A DNA stretch of 5,102 nucleotides, taken from NCBI GenBank assembly GCA_903834675.1, contig CAILKC010000616.1, positions 1 to 5,102 on the forward strand. Reading direction: 5' to 3'. The position numbers and the translations under genes are program-made. Positions 1 to 5,102 of this stretch are shown here, piece after piece; the stretch's first letter is position 1, and each line of letters starts with the position of its first letter. The notes beneath the pieces are model-generated. The model had not been told where the DNA came from. It searched no databases and worked only from the letters and a program-made list of their open reading frames with translations. The DNA is from an uncultured Victivallales bacterium. GTDB taxonomy: Bacteria > Verrucomicrobiota > Lentisphaeria > Oligosphaerales > JAFGRS01.

Positions 1-1100
1 GCCCGGTAGCGCTTGCCCTCACGGTTGCGCAGGTTGTGGCTCTCGTCGATGATCACGAGCCGGTAGCGGCGCAAGGCGGGAAGCTCATTCTGGACGTTCG
101 TGATGGAGAGGACCTTGGCGTGCAGTTGGTAGCGGTGAGCGTAGTCCTCCCACATCATGGTCAGGTTCTTGGGACAGATGATGAGCGTCTCGAGGAAGAA
201 ATCGTCCTCGAACATCTTGGCCAGGGCCGTGGCCGTGATTGTCTTCCCGAGCCCCACAACGTCGCCGATGAGCACACCGCCGCGCCGGTGGAGATGGTGT
301 GCCGCCACCTGTACCGCCTTCTGCTGAAACTCCAGGAGCTGGGTGCGGAAGCGCGCAGAAAGCTGGAACTCGCTGATGCCTGAACGCGCCTCACGCGAGA
401 GATGGTAGGCCATCTTGAGGTAGATGTGGTAAGGCGGGACCACGCGCTCGGAGGCCCAGCTCTGGTCGATCACGTCGATCAATGCGTCGGTGATGTCGAT
501 GCACCAGCGCTCACGCCAGCGGTCCTCGAACCAGGCGGCCAGCTTCAGGCAGGCATCGTGGTCGAGGACGTCGACATTGAGCTCGCCCTGCCTCAGCAGT
601 CCGGCGACGGTGAGGTTGCTGCTGCCCAGGTAACCAACGATGGGGCTGACGGCGTCCTCACGAAACAGCAGGTAGAGCTTGGCGTGCAGGGCGTGGAGGA
701 GAAAAAGCCGGACGACCAGTTTGTGCTCTTTGAGCTGACGAGAAAGCTGCCGGAGTGCGGCCTGGTCCTCGCTGGAGGGGAGTCCGTACGTGAGTTGCCG
801 CCGGAACTCAGCCGCCAGATCCTGTTTGAGGCGCAGGGCACTTCGGTTGTCCAGGCGCTCGGGGTCCGAACCAGCACGGAGCCGTTCGCGCAATTCCGCT
901 TCCGGCAGCTTCTGCATCCCGACCAGCAGGCGGCAGCAGTGTCCCGGCGTGCCCTCCCATGCCTCCACGTCGTCGGCCAGGTGTTTCCAGCCACGCAGGT
1001 TGAAGTAACCCACGCAGAAGTCGGCACGGAAGGAGGTGGAGAGGGTAGACCGCAGGGCAACGATGAGCTGTTCATTGATGTTGTCGAAGATGCGGGGCAT
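1..1100 (-). CDS. PLD-like nuclease / SNF2-type helicase fusion, N-terminal part
   Basis: Large two-domain protein of which the first 366 residues are visible; the C-terminal part continues beyond the left edge. Translation from the ATG at 1100 is open with no frameshift. Residues about 1-190 form a phospholipase D-like domain: HAKLY (139-143) followed by GSSNLT (159-164) gives the H-x-K and G-S-x-N pattern of the PLD superfamily. Residues about 250-366 start an SNF2/superfamily 2 helicase: FQQKAV (258-263), Walker A GDVVGLGKT (279-287), motif Ia around CPKNL (309-313) and the Walker B box DESH (352-355). Known: such PLD proteins hydrolyse phosphodiester bonds and SNF2 motors translocate on duplex DNA. 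Inferred: a DNA-acting, probably cytoplasmic enzyme, possibly from a modification or defence locus. Only one PLD half-motif is visible, so activity would need dimerisation or a second motif outside the window. A promoter and ribosome binding site precede it. The family call is firm; the biological role is not. Confidence 0.9.
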   Translation of the reverse strand, partial: MPRIFDNINEQLIVALRSTLSTSFRADFCVGYFNLRGWKHLADDVEAWEGTPGHCCRLLVGMQKLPEAELRERLRAGSDPERLDNRSALRLKQDLAAEFRRQLTYGLPSSEDQAALRQLSRQLKEHKLVVRLFLLHALHAKLYLLFREDAVSPIVGYLGSSNLTVAGLLRQGELNVDVLDHDACLKLAAWFEDRWRERWCIDITDALIDVIDQSWASERVVPPYHIYLKMAYHLSREARSGISEFQLSARFRTQLLEFQQKAVQVAAHHLHRRGGVLIGDVVGLGKTITATALAKMFEDDFFLETLIICPKNLTMMWEDYAHRYQLHAKVLSITNVQNELPALRRYRLVIIDESHNLRNREGKRYR

Positions 1101-1112
1101 GCGGGGTCCGAC

Positions 1113-1119
1113 CCTCCCT
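1113..1119 (-). promoter_or_regulatory. Ribosome binding site of the PLD-helicase gene
   Basis: Minus-strand AGGGAGG ends 12 nt before the ATG at 1100, longer than usual. A small hairpin, GGGT-CGG-ACCC (1104-1114), lies between this site and the start and overlaps the site by 2 nt. If it forms, it would shorten the effective spacing or partly mask the site. It supports the ATG at 1100, and no other in-frame start is visible between the promoter and this one. Confidence 0.55.
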
Positions 1120-1146
1120 GGCGACCGCCTCCATGACGGACCCCCA

Positions 1147-1175
1147 ACTATGTCCCGCCCGGACGCGCGTGTCAA
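1147..1175 (-). promoter_or_regulatory. Sigma70-type promoter for the PLD-helicase gene
   Basis: On the minus strand a perfect -35 hexamer TTGACA (1170-1175) is followed after exactly 17 nt by CATAGT (1147-1152), which matches TATAAT at four of six positions. Transcription would start near 1140 and give a leader of about 40 nt that contains the ribosome binding site. The best-matching promoter in the window, correctly placed before a clear start codon. It suggests the helicase is transcribed separately from the oxidoreductase/uppP unit upstream. Confidence 0.6.
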
Positions 1176-1425
1176 CCGATGCAGCCAGAAGCGCAGGGCT
1201 GTTCCAAGAAAGCGCCCCCGCTAGATCTGGCAGGCGTCTGCCATAGTGCTGCTTGCCGCCTTGGAGCCCGCGATGCTCAGACCGTTTCGGGCGGGTTCGC
1301 GGTATCCCCAGAGACGGCGGAAGCCCCGACGGTGCCGGGGCAGACTGCCGACTCCAATGCGCCTACCTCCCGGAAAAAGCCCTGCAGGCGGCGGCAGTTA
1401 GGCCCGCTCTGCAAGCGCGCCCCGG
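1176..1425. other. Intergenic region without a supported gene
   Basis: About 250 nt between the stop codon of the oxidoreductase and the -35 box of the helicase promoter. Open frames here show no recognisable protein family and lack convincing starts. Two perfect short inverted repeats are present: TGGCAG-gcgt-CTGCCA at 1228-1243 and GCCCCG-7 nt-CGGGGC at 1323-1341. Neither is followed by a T-run on either strand. A run of five T on the minus strand (1374-1378) follows weakly paired sequence and might mark transcript ends of the oxidoreductase, but I do not call a terminator. Confidence 0.4.
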
Positions 1426-2457
1426 TCAGACCGCGAGGCTCACCTTGCGCTGCTGCTCGGCGCTGGCGATGGCGGCGAAGACCATGGCCAGGCTCTTGAT
1501 GTTGTCGGCGGCAGCGGTTTCGGGGGCGCCGCCGTGCTGCACGCAGCGCACGAACTCCATGATGCAGCCCTTGTGGCCGCCATGCATGCCCGCCGGCATG
1601 GCTACTGGGATGGGCAGGTCCCGCATCTCGGAGATGAACTTGCCGGTGGCGCCCACGACCTGGGCGCGGAACTGATCGCCGCCGTTCCAGGCGACGCAGC
1701 CGCGCTCACCCATGATGCGCCAATCGCACTCCCAGGTGGTGTTGAGGCCCTCGCAGCACCAACTCCCGCGGTAGTTGAACACCACCCCACCACTCATCTC
1801 AAAGATGCACTGGGCGCTGGCGTCGTGATCGTACCAGGAGCCGACCGGATTCCATTCATGGCAGTAGACGCTGAGGGGATCGGCGCCGGTGATCAGGCGT
1901 CCCTGATCGAAGGAATGGATGGCCATATCCAGCAGCAACACGTGCTTCATACGGTCGCGGAAGCCGCCGAAGTGGGCGCCGAGGTAGAAGTCGGCGTTCA
2001 CCGTGCTGACACGGCCGATGGCGCCACTGTCGAGGAAGGCGCGCAGGGAGCGAATCTGGGCTTGGTAACGGCGGTTCTGGATGACCGCGAAAAGGCGTCC
2101 GGCCCGCTGGGCGGCGGCGACCATGGTACGGGCGTTTTCCAGGGTGTCGGCCAAGGGCTTCTCGCCCAGCACATGGCAGCCGTGTTCGAGGGCGGTCAGC
2201 GTCACCGGCAGATGGGCCTCCGGGATGGCGCAGTTGAACACGGCATCCGGGCGGACCTGGCACAGCAGCGCCTGCAAGTCCGTGCTTCGCGGCACGCTAA
2301 CCAGCCCGTGGGCTTCGGCTACTTTGGCCAGGTTCTCGAGGTTGATGTCCATCAGGCCGACGATCTGCACCTCGGCTTCGCCCTGGATGGCCTTCAGCCA
2401 GGCGCCGCAGATGCTGCCGCAGCCTACCAGCACGACGCGAACCGGTGAGGTTGCCAT
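1426..2457 (-). CDS. Gfo/Idh/MocA-family NAD(P)-dependent oxidoreductase
   Basis: Complete 343-residue protein of the usual length for this family. An N-terminal Rossmann domain is shown by a beta strand running into GCGSICGAW (12-20), the dinucleotide-binding glycine loop, and by the GEKPLAD segment (98-104) whose EKP lysine is a family hallmark. NRRY follows at 128-131. The C-terminal alpha/beta domain holds DMAIHSFD (177-184), whose Asp and His sit at the usual catalytic positions. Known: family members oxidise or reduce sugars, inositols and related polyols with NAD(P); the substrate cannot be read from sequence. The protein is rich in Cys and Trp around 198-260 (GSW, CC, ECDW). No signal peptide is seen, so it should be cytoplasmic. 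It lies 24 nt downstream of uppP and is probably translated from the same mRNA. It is clearly a different subfamily from the other oxidoreductase in this window. Confidence 0.93.
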   Translation of the reverse strand: MATSPVRVVLVGCGSICGAWLKAIQGEAEVQIVGLMDINLENLAKVAEAHGLVSVPRSTDLQALLCQVRPDAVFNCAIPEAHLPVTLTALEHGCHVLGEKPLADTLENARTMVAAAQRAGRLFAVIQNRRYQAQIRSLRAFLDSGAIGRVSTVNADFYLGAHFGGFRDRMKHVLLLDMAIHSFDQGRLITGADPLSVYCHEWNPVGSWYDHDASAQCIFEMSGGVVFNYRGSWCCEGLNTTWECDWRIMGERGCVAWNGGDQFRAQVVGATGKFISEMRDLPIPVAMPAGMHGGHKGCIMEFVRCVQHGGAPETAAADNIKSLAMVFAAIASAEQQRKVSLAV

Positions 2458-2465
2458 AAGTCATA

Positions 2466-2471
2466 CCCTCC
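2466..2471 (-). promoter_or_regulatory. Strong ribosome binding site inside the uppP-oxidoreductase junction
   Basis: Minus-strand GGAGGG ends 8 nt before the ATG at 2457, an ideal Shine-Dalgarno site. It lies wholly within the 24-nt gap after the uppP stop codon. It fixes the oxidoreductase start and supports co-translation from a shared transcript. Confidence 0.8.
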
Positions 2472-2481
2472 GACAGATGCT

Positions 2482-3270
2482 CTACGCACGCGTGAGCCAC
2501 AGTCCCAGAACGCCGACGCCCAGGCAGTAGGCGCCGAACCAGTAGAAGCGCGACCCCGCGAAGACCCGCACCAGCAGGGTGAGGGCGCCATAGCCTACCA
2601 GCGCCGACACCACCAGACCACCAGCCAGCGCCGGCAGCGGCAACGCCGCCTGCACCGCCGGATCCAGCGCCTCTCGGATGTGCAGCAACGTGGCGCCGCC
2701 CAGCAACGGCAAGACCATCAGGAAGGACAACTCGGCCGCGGCGGCGGGCACCAACCCCTGCCAGCGCGCCGCCGCCAGGGTCGAGCCGCTGCGGCTGATG
2801 CCGGGCAGCAGCGCCACCGCCTGCGCCACCCCCATCAGCAGCGCCGAACGCGGTCGCGGCAGGGCGTTGCCCGGTGGCGCGAAACGGGTCGATAGCAGCA
2901 CCAGCCCGGTGACGCACATCATGGCCGCCGCCAGCCCAGGCTGGTCGAACTGAGCCTCGATACGCTTGCCGAAAAGCGGGTAGACGGCAAGCACGGGAAC
3001 CGCCGCCACCAGGATGTTCACCGCCATCCCCCAGGCGGCGCGGTCGCGCTGCAGTACACCCAAGATCAGCTCCCAGATGCGCCGCCGATAGTACGCCGCG
3101 ATCGAGACTAGGGAGCCGGTATGCAGCGCGACCTCCAGCAGCGCGCCATGAGGGGTATGCAGGCCCAGCACCGACTTGGCCAGCACCAGATGGCCGGAGC
3201 TGCTGACGGGGAGGAACTCCGTCAGCCCCTGCACCGCACCCAGGACGAGAATGTCAACCGTGGTATTCAT
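2482..3270 (-). CDS. uppP: Undecaprenyl-diphosphatase (UppP/BacA)
   Basis: Integral membrane enzyme that dephosphorylates undecaprenyl diphosphate to the monophosphate, recycling the lipid carrier for peptidoglycan and other surface glycans; extra copies can give bacitracin resistance. The 262 residues match the family's usual size. The first signature is QGLTEFLPVSSSGH (14-27), with the (E/Q)xxxE pair as Q14 and E18 and the conserved H27. The second is PGISRSGST (156-164), with R160 corresponding to the essential arginine. Many hydrophobic stretches (for example about 82-98, 112-127, 183-195, 213-234, 243-259) fit a polytopic membrane protein. I chose the ATG at 3270 because AGGGG lies 5 nt upstream and the protein starts just before the first signature. 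The frame stays open to a TTG at 3381, but that extension is a Ser/Ala-rich translation of a tandem repeat. It is flanked by two oxidoreductases on the same strand. Confidence 0.95.
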   Translation of the reverse strand: MNTTVDILVLGAVQGLTEFLPVSSSGHLVLAKSVLGLHTPHGALLEVALHTGSLVSIAAYYRRRIWELILGVLQRDRAAWGMAVNILVAAVPVLAVYPLFGKRIEAQFDQPGLAAAMMCVTGLVLLSTRFAPPGNALPRPRSALLMGVAQAVALLPGISRSGSTLAAARWQGLVPAAAAELSFLMVLPLLGGATLLHIREALDPAVQAALPLPALAGGLVVSALVGYGALTLLVRVFAGSRFYWFGAYCLGVGVLGLWLTRA

Positions 3271-3275
3271 GTTGG

Positions 3276-3280
3276 CCCCT
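3276..3280 (-). promoter_or_regulatory. Ribosome binding site deciding the uppP start
   Basis: Minus-strand AGGGG ends 5 nt before the ATG at 3270. The alternative in-frame starts (ATG at 3354, TTG at 3381) would add a Ser/Ala-rich leader encoded by the 9-bp array, so this site favours the 262-residue product. Confidence 0.6.
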
Positions 3281-3310
3281 GTTTTGGCGGCGGTCGGACC
3301 GGTCTGAGAG

Positions 3311-3364
3311 CTGGACGCACTGGACGCACTGGACTTACTGGACGCACTGGACATGCGGGATGCA
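3311..3364. repeat. 9-bp tandem array (CTGGACGCA) upstream of uppP
   Basis: Five consecutive 9-bp units begin at 3311, 3320, 3329, 3338 and 3347. Three are exact CTGGACGCA (units 1, 2 and 4); unit 3 is CTGGACTTA and unit 5 CTGGACATG, so the CTGGAC core is invariant. A sixth, decayed unit (3356-3364, 7 of 9 matches) follows. The array fills half of the 114-nt gap between the upstream oxidoreductase stop and the uppP start. Because the unit is three codons long, the uppP frame remains open through it and reads Ser-Ser-Ala/Lys repeats, which I judge non-coding. Similar short arrays with a GGAC core occur, as I recall, between genes of PVC-group bacteria. Confidence 0.85.
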
Positions 3365-3384
3365 GCACTCGCCGTAGACAATAC

Positions 3385-4515
3385 TTACGGGCGTTCCCAG
3401 TGGCCGGACACTGCCGAGCGCCGCACGGCCTCCATCGCCTTCTGAATGGCGACGCCGTGCGCGAGGTCGGGCTCACCCGCCCGGCCCTCGTGTACCGCGG
3501 CCACGAACTCGTAAAGGCACTGGACGTGCGCCCGCAACCAGCCGATGCTTACCTTCGGCGCCGGAAAACCGGCTGGCGCCGGGTAGCGCTGGCCGCAGTC
3601 GATGCGGGTCCAGCCGCGCGTACCGCCCAGGGGCTGGTCCGGCGCCGCGCCGTCGTAGAACTCCAGGTGGTGCGGATCCATGCTGTTGAAGCGCAGGGCG
3701 CCGCGGGTGCCATGCAGATCGGCGCGCAACTCGTCCTCGCTGCCCAAGGCAAGCTTGGTCGCCACGATGGTGCCGATGGCACCCGACGCCAGCCGCACCA
3801 GGGCCATCATCGAGTCCTCCGCGTCCACCGCCACCCGCCGAGACGCATCCGCCGCGGCGGGGCGTTCCGGGTAGGCGATCTTGGTGACCGCACTGAGCTC
3901 GACGATCTCCCCCGCCAGGAAGGTGGCGAAATCCAGCGCGTGCGAGCCGAGGTCGGCGATCACGCCGCCGCCCGCCGCCGCGCTCAACTTCCACTTCAGC
4001 GGGGCACTCGGGGTGACATTGCTGGCATGCAGGAAGCTAATGCGGAACTCCAGGAGGTCGCCGAGTCGGCCCTCACGCACGAGCTGGCGAGCCCGCATGG
4101 CCGAGGGAAAGAAGCGGTTCTGGAAGGTCATCTGCGCCGTCCCCCGATAGCCAGCGAGAGCACGCTCCACCCGCAGCGCCTCCGCCAACGTCGCGGTCAA
4201 GGGCTTGTCGCAGTAGATGTGCTTGCCGTGGGCCAGCGCCGAGATCAAGGCCTCGGCATGCAGATGATTCGGGCTGCAGATGTGTACCAGGTCAACCGCC
4301 GGGTTCTCGGTCACCTCGCGAACCTCGCAGGTGGCCTGCGCCGCGCCCAGAAAATCGCGCGCCGCCGCGGCGCTCTCCGGCCGACTGGTGCAGACGTGCG
4401 TCAGGCGCGTGCGGAATGGCAGGTCGGCAAAGAAAAAGGGCAGGTTGACGTGCGCAAAGGCATGCACCTTGCCGATGAAGCCGAAGCCAATGATGCCGAC
4501 GTTGTAGGTCTTCAA
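3385..4515 (-). CDS. Gfo/Idh/MocA-family oxidoreductase, second paralogue
   Basis: Predicted 376-residue NAD(P)-dependent dehydrogenase. The Rossmann domain begins at once: a beta strand leads into GFGFIG (10-15), then the KVHA helix. HICSPNHLH (78-86) and CDKPL (102-106) follow, the latter a DKP form of the family's EKP motif with K104. NRFFP is at 133-137. In the C-terminal domain AGGGVIADLGSHALD (181-195) supplies the expected Asp188 and His192. Substrate unknown; family members mostly act on sugars or polyols. I chose the TTG at 4515 because it puts the first beta strand at residues 4-10 as in relatives. In-frame ATGs at 4560, 4584 and 4725 exist; the longest would give 446 residues with a leader lying in the inverted-repeat element. 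None of the starts has a clear Shine-Dalgarno site. It probably begins the oxidoreductase-uppP-oxidoreductase unit. Function class is firm, exact start uncertain. Confidence 0.9.
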   Translation of the reverse strand: MKTYNVGIIGFGFIGKVHAFAHVNLPFFFADLPFRTRLTHVCTSRPESAAAARDFLGAAQATCEVREVTENPAVDLVHICSPNHLHAEALISALAHGKHIYCDKPLTATLAEALRVERALAGYRGTAQMTFQNRFFPSAMRARQLVREGRLGDLLEFRISFLHASNVTPSAPLKWKLSAAAGGGVIADLGSHALDFATFLAGEIVELSAVTKIAYPERPAAADASRRVAVDAEDSMMALVRLASGAIGTIVATKLALGSEDELRADLHGTRGALRFNSMDPHHLEFYDGAAPDQPLGGTRGWTRIDCGQRYPAPAGFPAPKVSIGWLRAHVQCLYEFVAAVHEGRAGEPDLAHGVAIQKAMEAVRRSAVSGHWERP

Positions 4516-4607
4516 GAGTGCTGTCCAAGTCAGTTCAGAACGCGGTGGTTGGTGGTGCATCCGTGCAGGATCGACCGCGACCATCCGGCACCCGCCAGAA
4601 CGGGCAC

Positions 4608-4636
4608 AACATACCCCGGAATCGGGCCCGTCCCAA
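4608..4636 (-). promoter_or_regulatory. Possible promoter of the oxidoreductase-uppP unit
   Basis: On the minus strand TTGGGA (4631-4636) and TATGTT (4608-4613) are separated by exactly 17 nt; each matches the sigma70 consensus at four of six positions. A start near 4601 would leave about 85 nt before the TTG at 4515 or 40 nt before the ATG at 4560. The position is sensible, but matches of this quality arise by chance. Confidence 0.3.
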
Positions 4637-4696
4637 CCGCGCCCCGGCGGGTCATTGGCGTCAACCCAATGCGTTGCGGACGCCCTGCGCCCTCTC

Positions 4697-4812
4697 GAAA
4701 GCGGCGTCGAGCCGCCGCAGTCCAAAGAGTCCCGTCGTTGCCGGGACTCGGTACCCTACCGCGTCGGCCGCCAGGCCAAGCTTTGGACTGTCGGTGGCTT
4801 GACACCGCTTTC
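4697..4812. repeat. 116-bp imperfect inverted-repeat element with inner hairpins
   Basis: The left arm 4697-4727 (31 nt) and the right arm 4781-4812 (32 nt) are reverse complements at 28 positions, with three transition mismatches and one single-base gap. The innermost 10 bp (CAGTCCAAAG at 4718-4727, CTTTGGACTG at 4781-4790) pair perfectly. The 53-nt centre holds GAGTCCCG-7 nt-CGGGACTC (4727-4749), the palindrome GGTACC (4750-4755) and GGCC-gcca-GGCC (4766-4777). The whole could fold as a cloverleaf-like structure in DNA or RNA. There is no transposase nearby and no obvious target-site duplication. It resembles intergenic palindromic repeats I remember from Verrucomicrobiota; a non-autonomous REP- or MITE-like element is the best guess. 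Confidence 0.7.
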
Positions 4813-4819
4813 CGGTCAC

Positions 4820-4838
4820 GTGCCCCCGCCAGGGGCAC
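4820..4838 (-). terminator. GC hairpin just after the FGE-like stop codon
   Basis: Perfect 7-bp inverted repeat GTGCCCC/GGGGCAC with a 5-nt loop, beginning 6 nt after the TAG at 4845-4847. No T-run follows on the minus strand, so it is not a classical intrinsic terminator; it could stabilise the 3' end or act together with the larger inverted repeat that follows. Confidence 0.35.
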
Positions 4839-4844
4839 ACCGCG

Positions 4845-5102
4845 CTACCGCGCCCCTGCCTGCTGAACTGGGGCGAGAACGACACGGAAGCCCAAGTGGT
4901 CGTACCGGTTGCCCGGGAAACGGTCGTAGGAGTCAAAGCGGAAGGAGGACTTGCAGGGCCAGCCGTTCCAGCTTCCGCCGCGGGCGACGCGGGACGAACC
5001 CGCCGCGCACACGGGGTCCGTCGCATCGCCCGCACTATACGAGGCATAGTAGTCCTGACACCACTCCTGGACGTTGCCGTGCATATCGTACAGGCCCCAG
5101 GC
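4845..5102 (-). CDS. FGE-sulfatase (SUMF1-type) domain protein, C-terminal part
   Basis: Only the last 85 residues are visible; the start lies beyond the right edge. They carry the C-terminal signatures of the formylglycine-generating-enzyme fold: an AWGLYDMHGNVQEWC segment (1-15), RGGSW (41-45) and LGFRVVL (70-76) near the end. True FGE converts a sulfatase cysteine to formylglycine using a pair of cysteines 3 and 8 residues after the GGS motif. Here those positions are Gly and Ser, and the only nearby Cys (residue 50) is at +6, so classical FGE activity is unlikely. Known: the fold also serves in other enzymes and in many paralogues of unknown function that are abundant in Verrucomicrobiota and Planctomycetota. 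Whether the protein has a signal peptide or fused kinase or other domain cannot be seen. A GC hairpin and the inverted-repeat element separate it from the next gene, suggesting a separate transcript. Domain call is firm; function is open. Confidence 0.9.
   Translation of the reverse strand, partial: AWGLYDMHGNVQEWCQDYYASYSAGDATDPVCAAGSSRVARGGSWNGWPCKSSFRFDSYDRFPGNRYDHLGFRVVLAPVQQAGAR

Larger units (their letters stand above)
4516..4844. other. Intergenic region carrying an inverted-repeat element and hairpins
   Basis: 329 nt between the stop of the FGE-like gene and the chosen start of the downstream oxidoreductase. No protein family is recognisable in any frame. It holds, in minus-strand order, a GC hairpin beside the FGE-like stop (4820-4838), the 116-bp inverted-repeat element (4697-4812) and a weak promoter candidate (4608-4636), leaving a leader of about 85 nt in front of the TTG at 4515. 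Confidence 0.6.

Noticed and set aside
402..1136. Plus-strand open frame of 244 codons.
   Set aside because: Antisense to the PLD-helicase, whose motifs on the other strand are unmistakable.
1281..1320. A GGGTTCG string that recalls a tRNA T-arm.
   Set aside because: The loop length and flanking stem do not fit a tRNA and no acceptor or anticodon stem is present.
1366..1425. Possible intrinsic terminator after the first oxidoreductase, with five T on the minus strand at 1374-1378.
   Set aside because: The sequence before the T-run pairs only through short, interrupted stems, so a stable hairpin is not convincing.
1253..1425. Possible small plus-strand gene in the intergenic region.
   Set aside because: No recognisable protein, no clear ribosome binding site, and the open frame continues as an antisense shadow of the oxidoreductase.
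1534..2448. Plus-strand open frame of 304 codons.
   Set aside because: Antisense shadow of the first oxidoreductase; no family motifs or ribosome binding site.
3271..3381. N-terminal extension of UppP from the TTG at 3381 or the ATG at 3354.
   Set aside because: It is a Ser/Ala-rich translation of the 9-bp array, has no family support, and a ribosome binding site lies directly before the ATG at 3270.
3121..4866. Long plus-strand open frame of 581 codons.
   Set aside because: It runs antisense across the second oxidoreductase and into uppP, shows no protein family and is Arg/Gly/Ala-rich, as expected for an antisense frame in GC-rich DNA.

Overview
This is a GC-rich bacterial window in which every gene I can support lies on the minus strand, so transcription runs from the right edge to the left. 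In transcription order the genes are: the C-terminal end of an FGE-sulfatase (SUMF1-type) domain protein (4845-5102, start outside the window); a Gfo/Idh/MocA-family oxidoreductase (3385-4515); the undecaprenyl-diphosphatase UppP/BacA (2482-3270); a second, different Gfo/Idh/MocA oxidoreductase (1426-2457); and the N-terminal 366 residues of a large protein that joins a phospholipase D-like nuclease domain to an SNF2-type helicase (1-1100, C-terminal end outside the window).

The middle three genes look like one unit. uppP and the downstream oxidoreductase are 24 nt apart with a strong ribosome binding site between them. The upstream oxidoreductase is separated from uppP by 114 nt that carry a short 9-bp tandem array. 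UppP recycles the undecaprenyl carrier used for cell-wall and surface glycans, and the Gfo/Idh/MocA enzymes are NAD(P)-dependent dehydrogenases that usually act on sugars, so a role in sugar or envelope glycan metabolism is a reasonable but unproven inference. The helicase has its own sigma70-like promoter (TTGACA, 17 bp, CATAGT) and is probably a separate transcription unit. Its architecture is of the kind found in DNA-modification and phage-defence loci.

The two non-coding stretches differ. The gap at 4516-4844 is dominated by a 116-bp element with imperfect 31/32-nt inverted arms enclosing two smaller hairpins, plus a GC hairpin just after the FGE-like stop codon and a weak candidate promoter. 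The gap at 1176-1425 holds only short hairpins and no gene I can support.

The organism is probably from the PVC group, most likely Verrucomicrobiota. The grounds are the high GC, the two Gfo/Idh/MocA paralogues with an FGE-domain protein, and above all the intergenic inverted repeat and 9-bp array, which resemble repeats I remember from Verrucomicrobiota and related genomes. That assignment rests on memory and was not checked. I see no rRNA, tRNA, CRISPR array, transposase or attachment site. The most interesting items are the inverted-repeat element, the nuclease-helicase fusion and the minisatellite in front of uppP.
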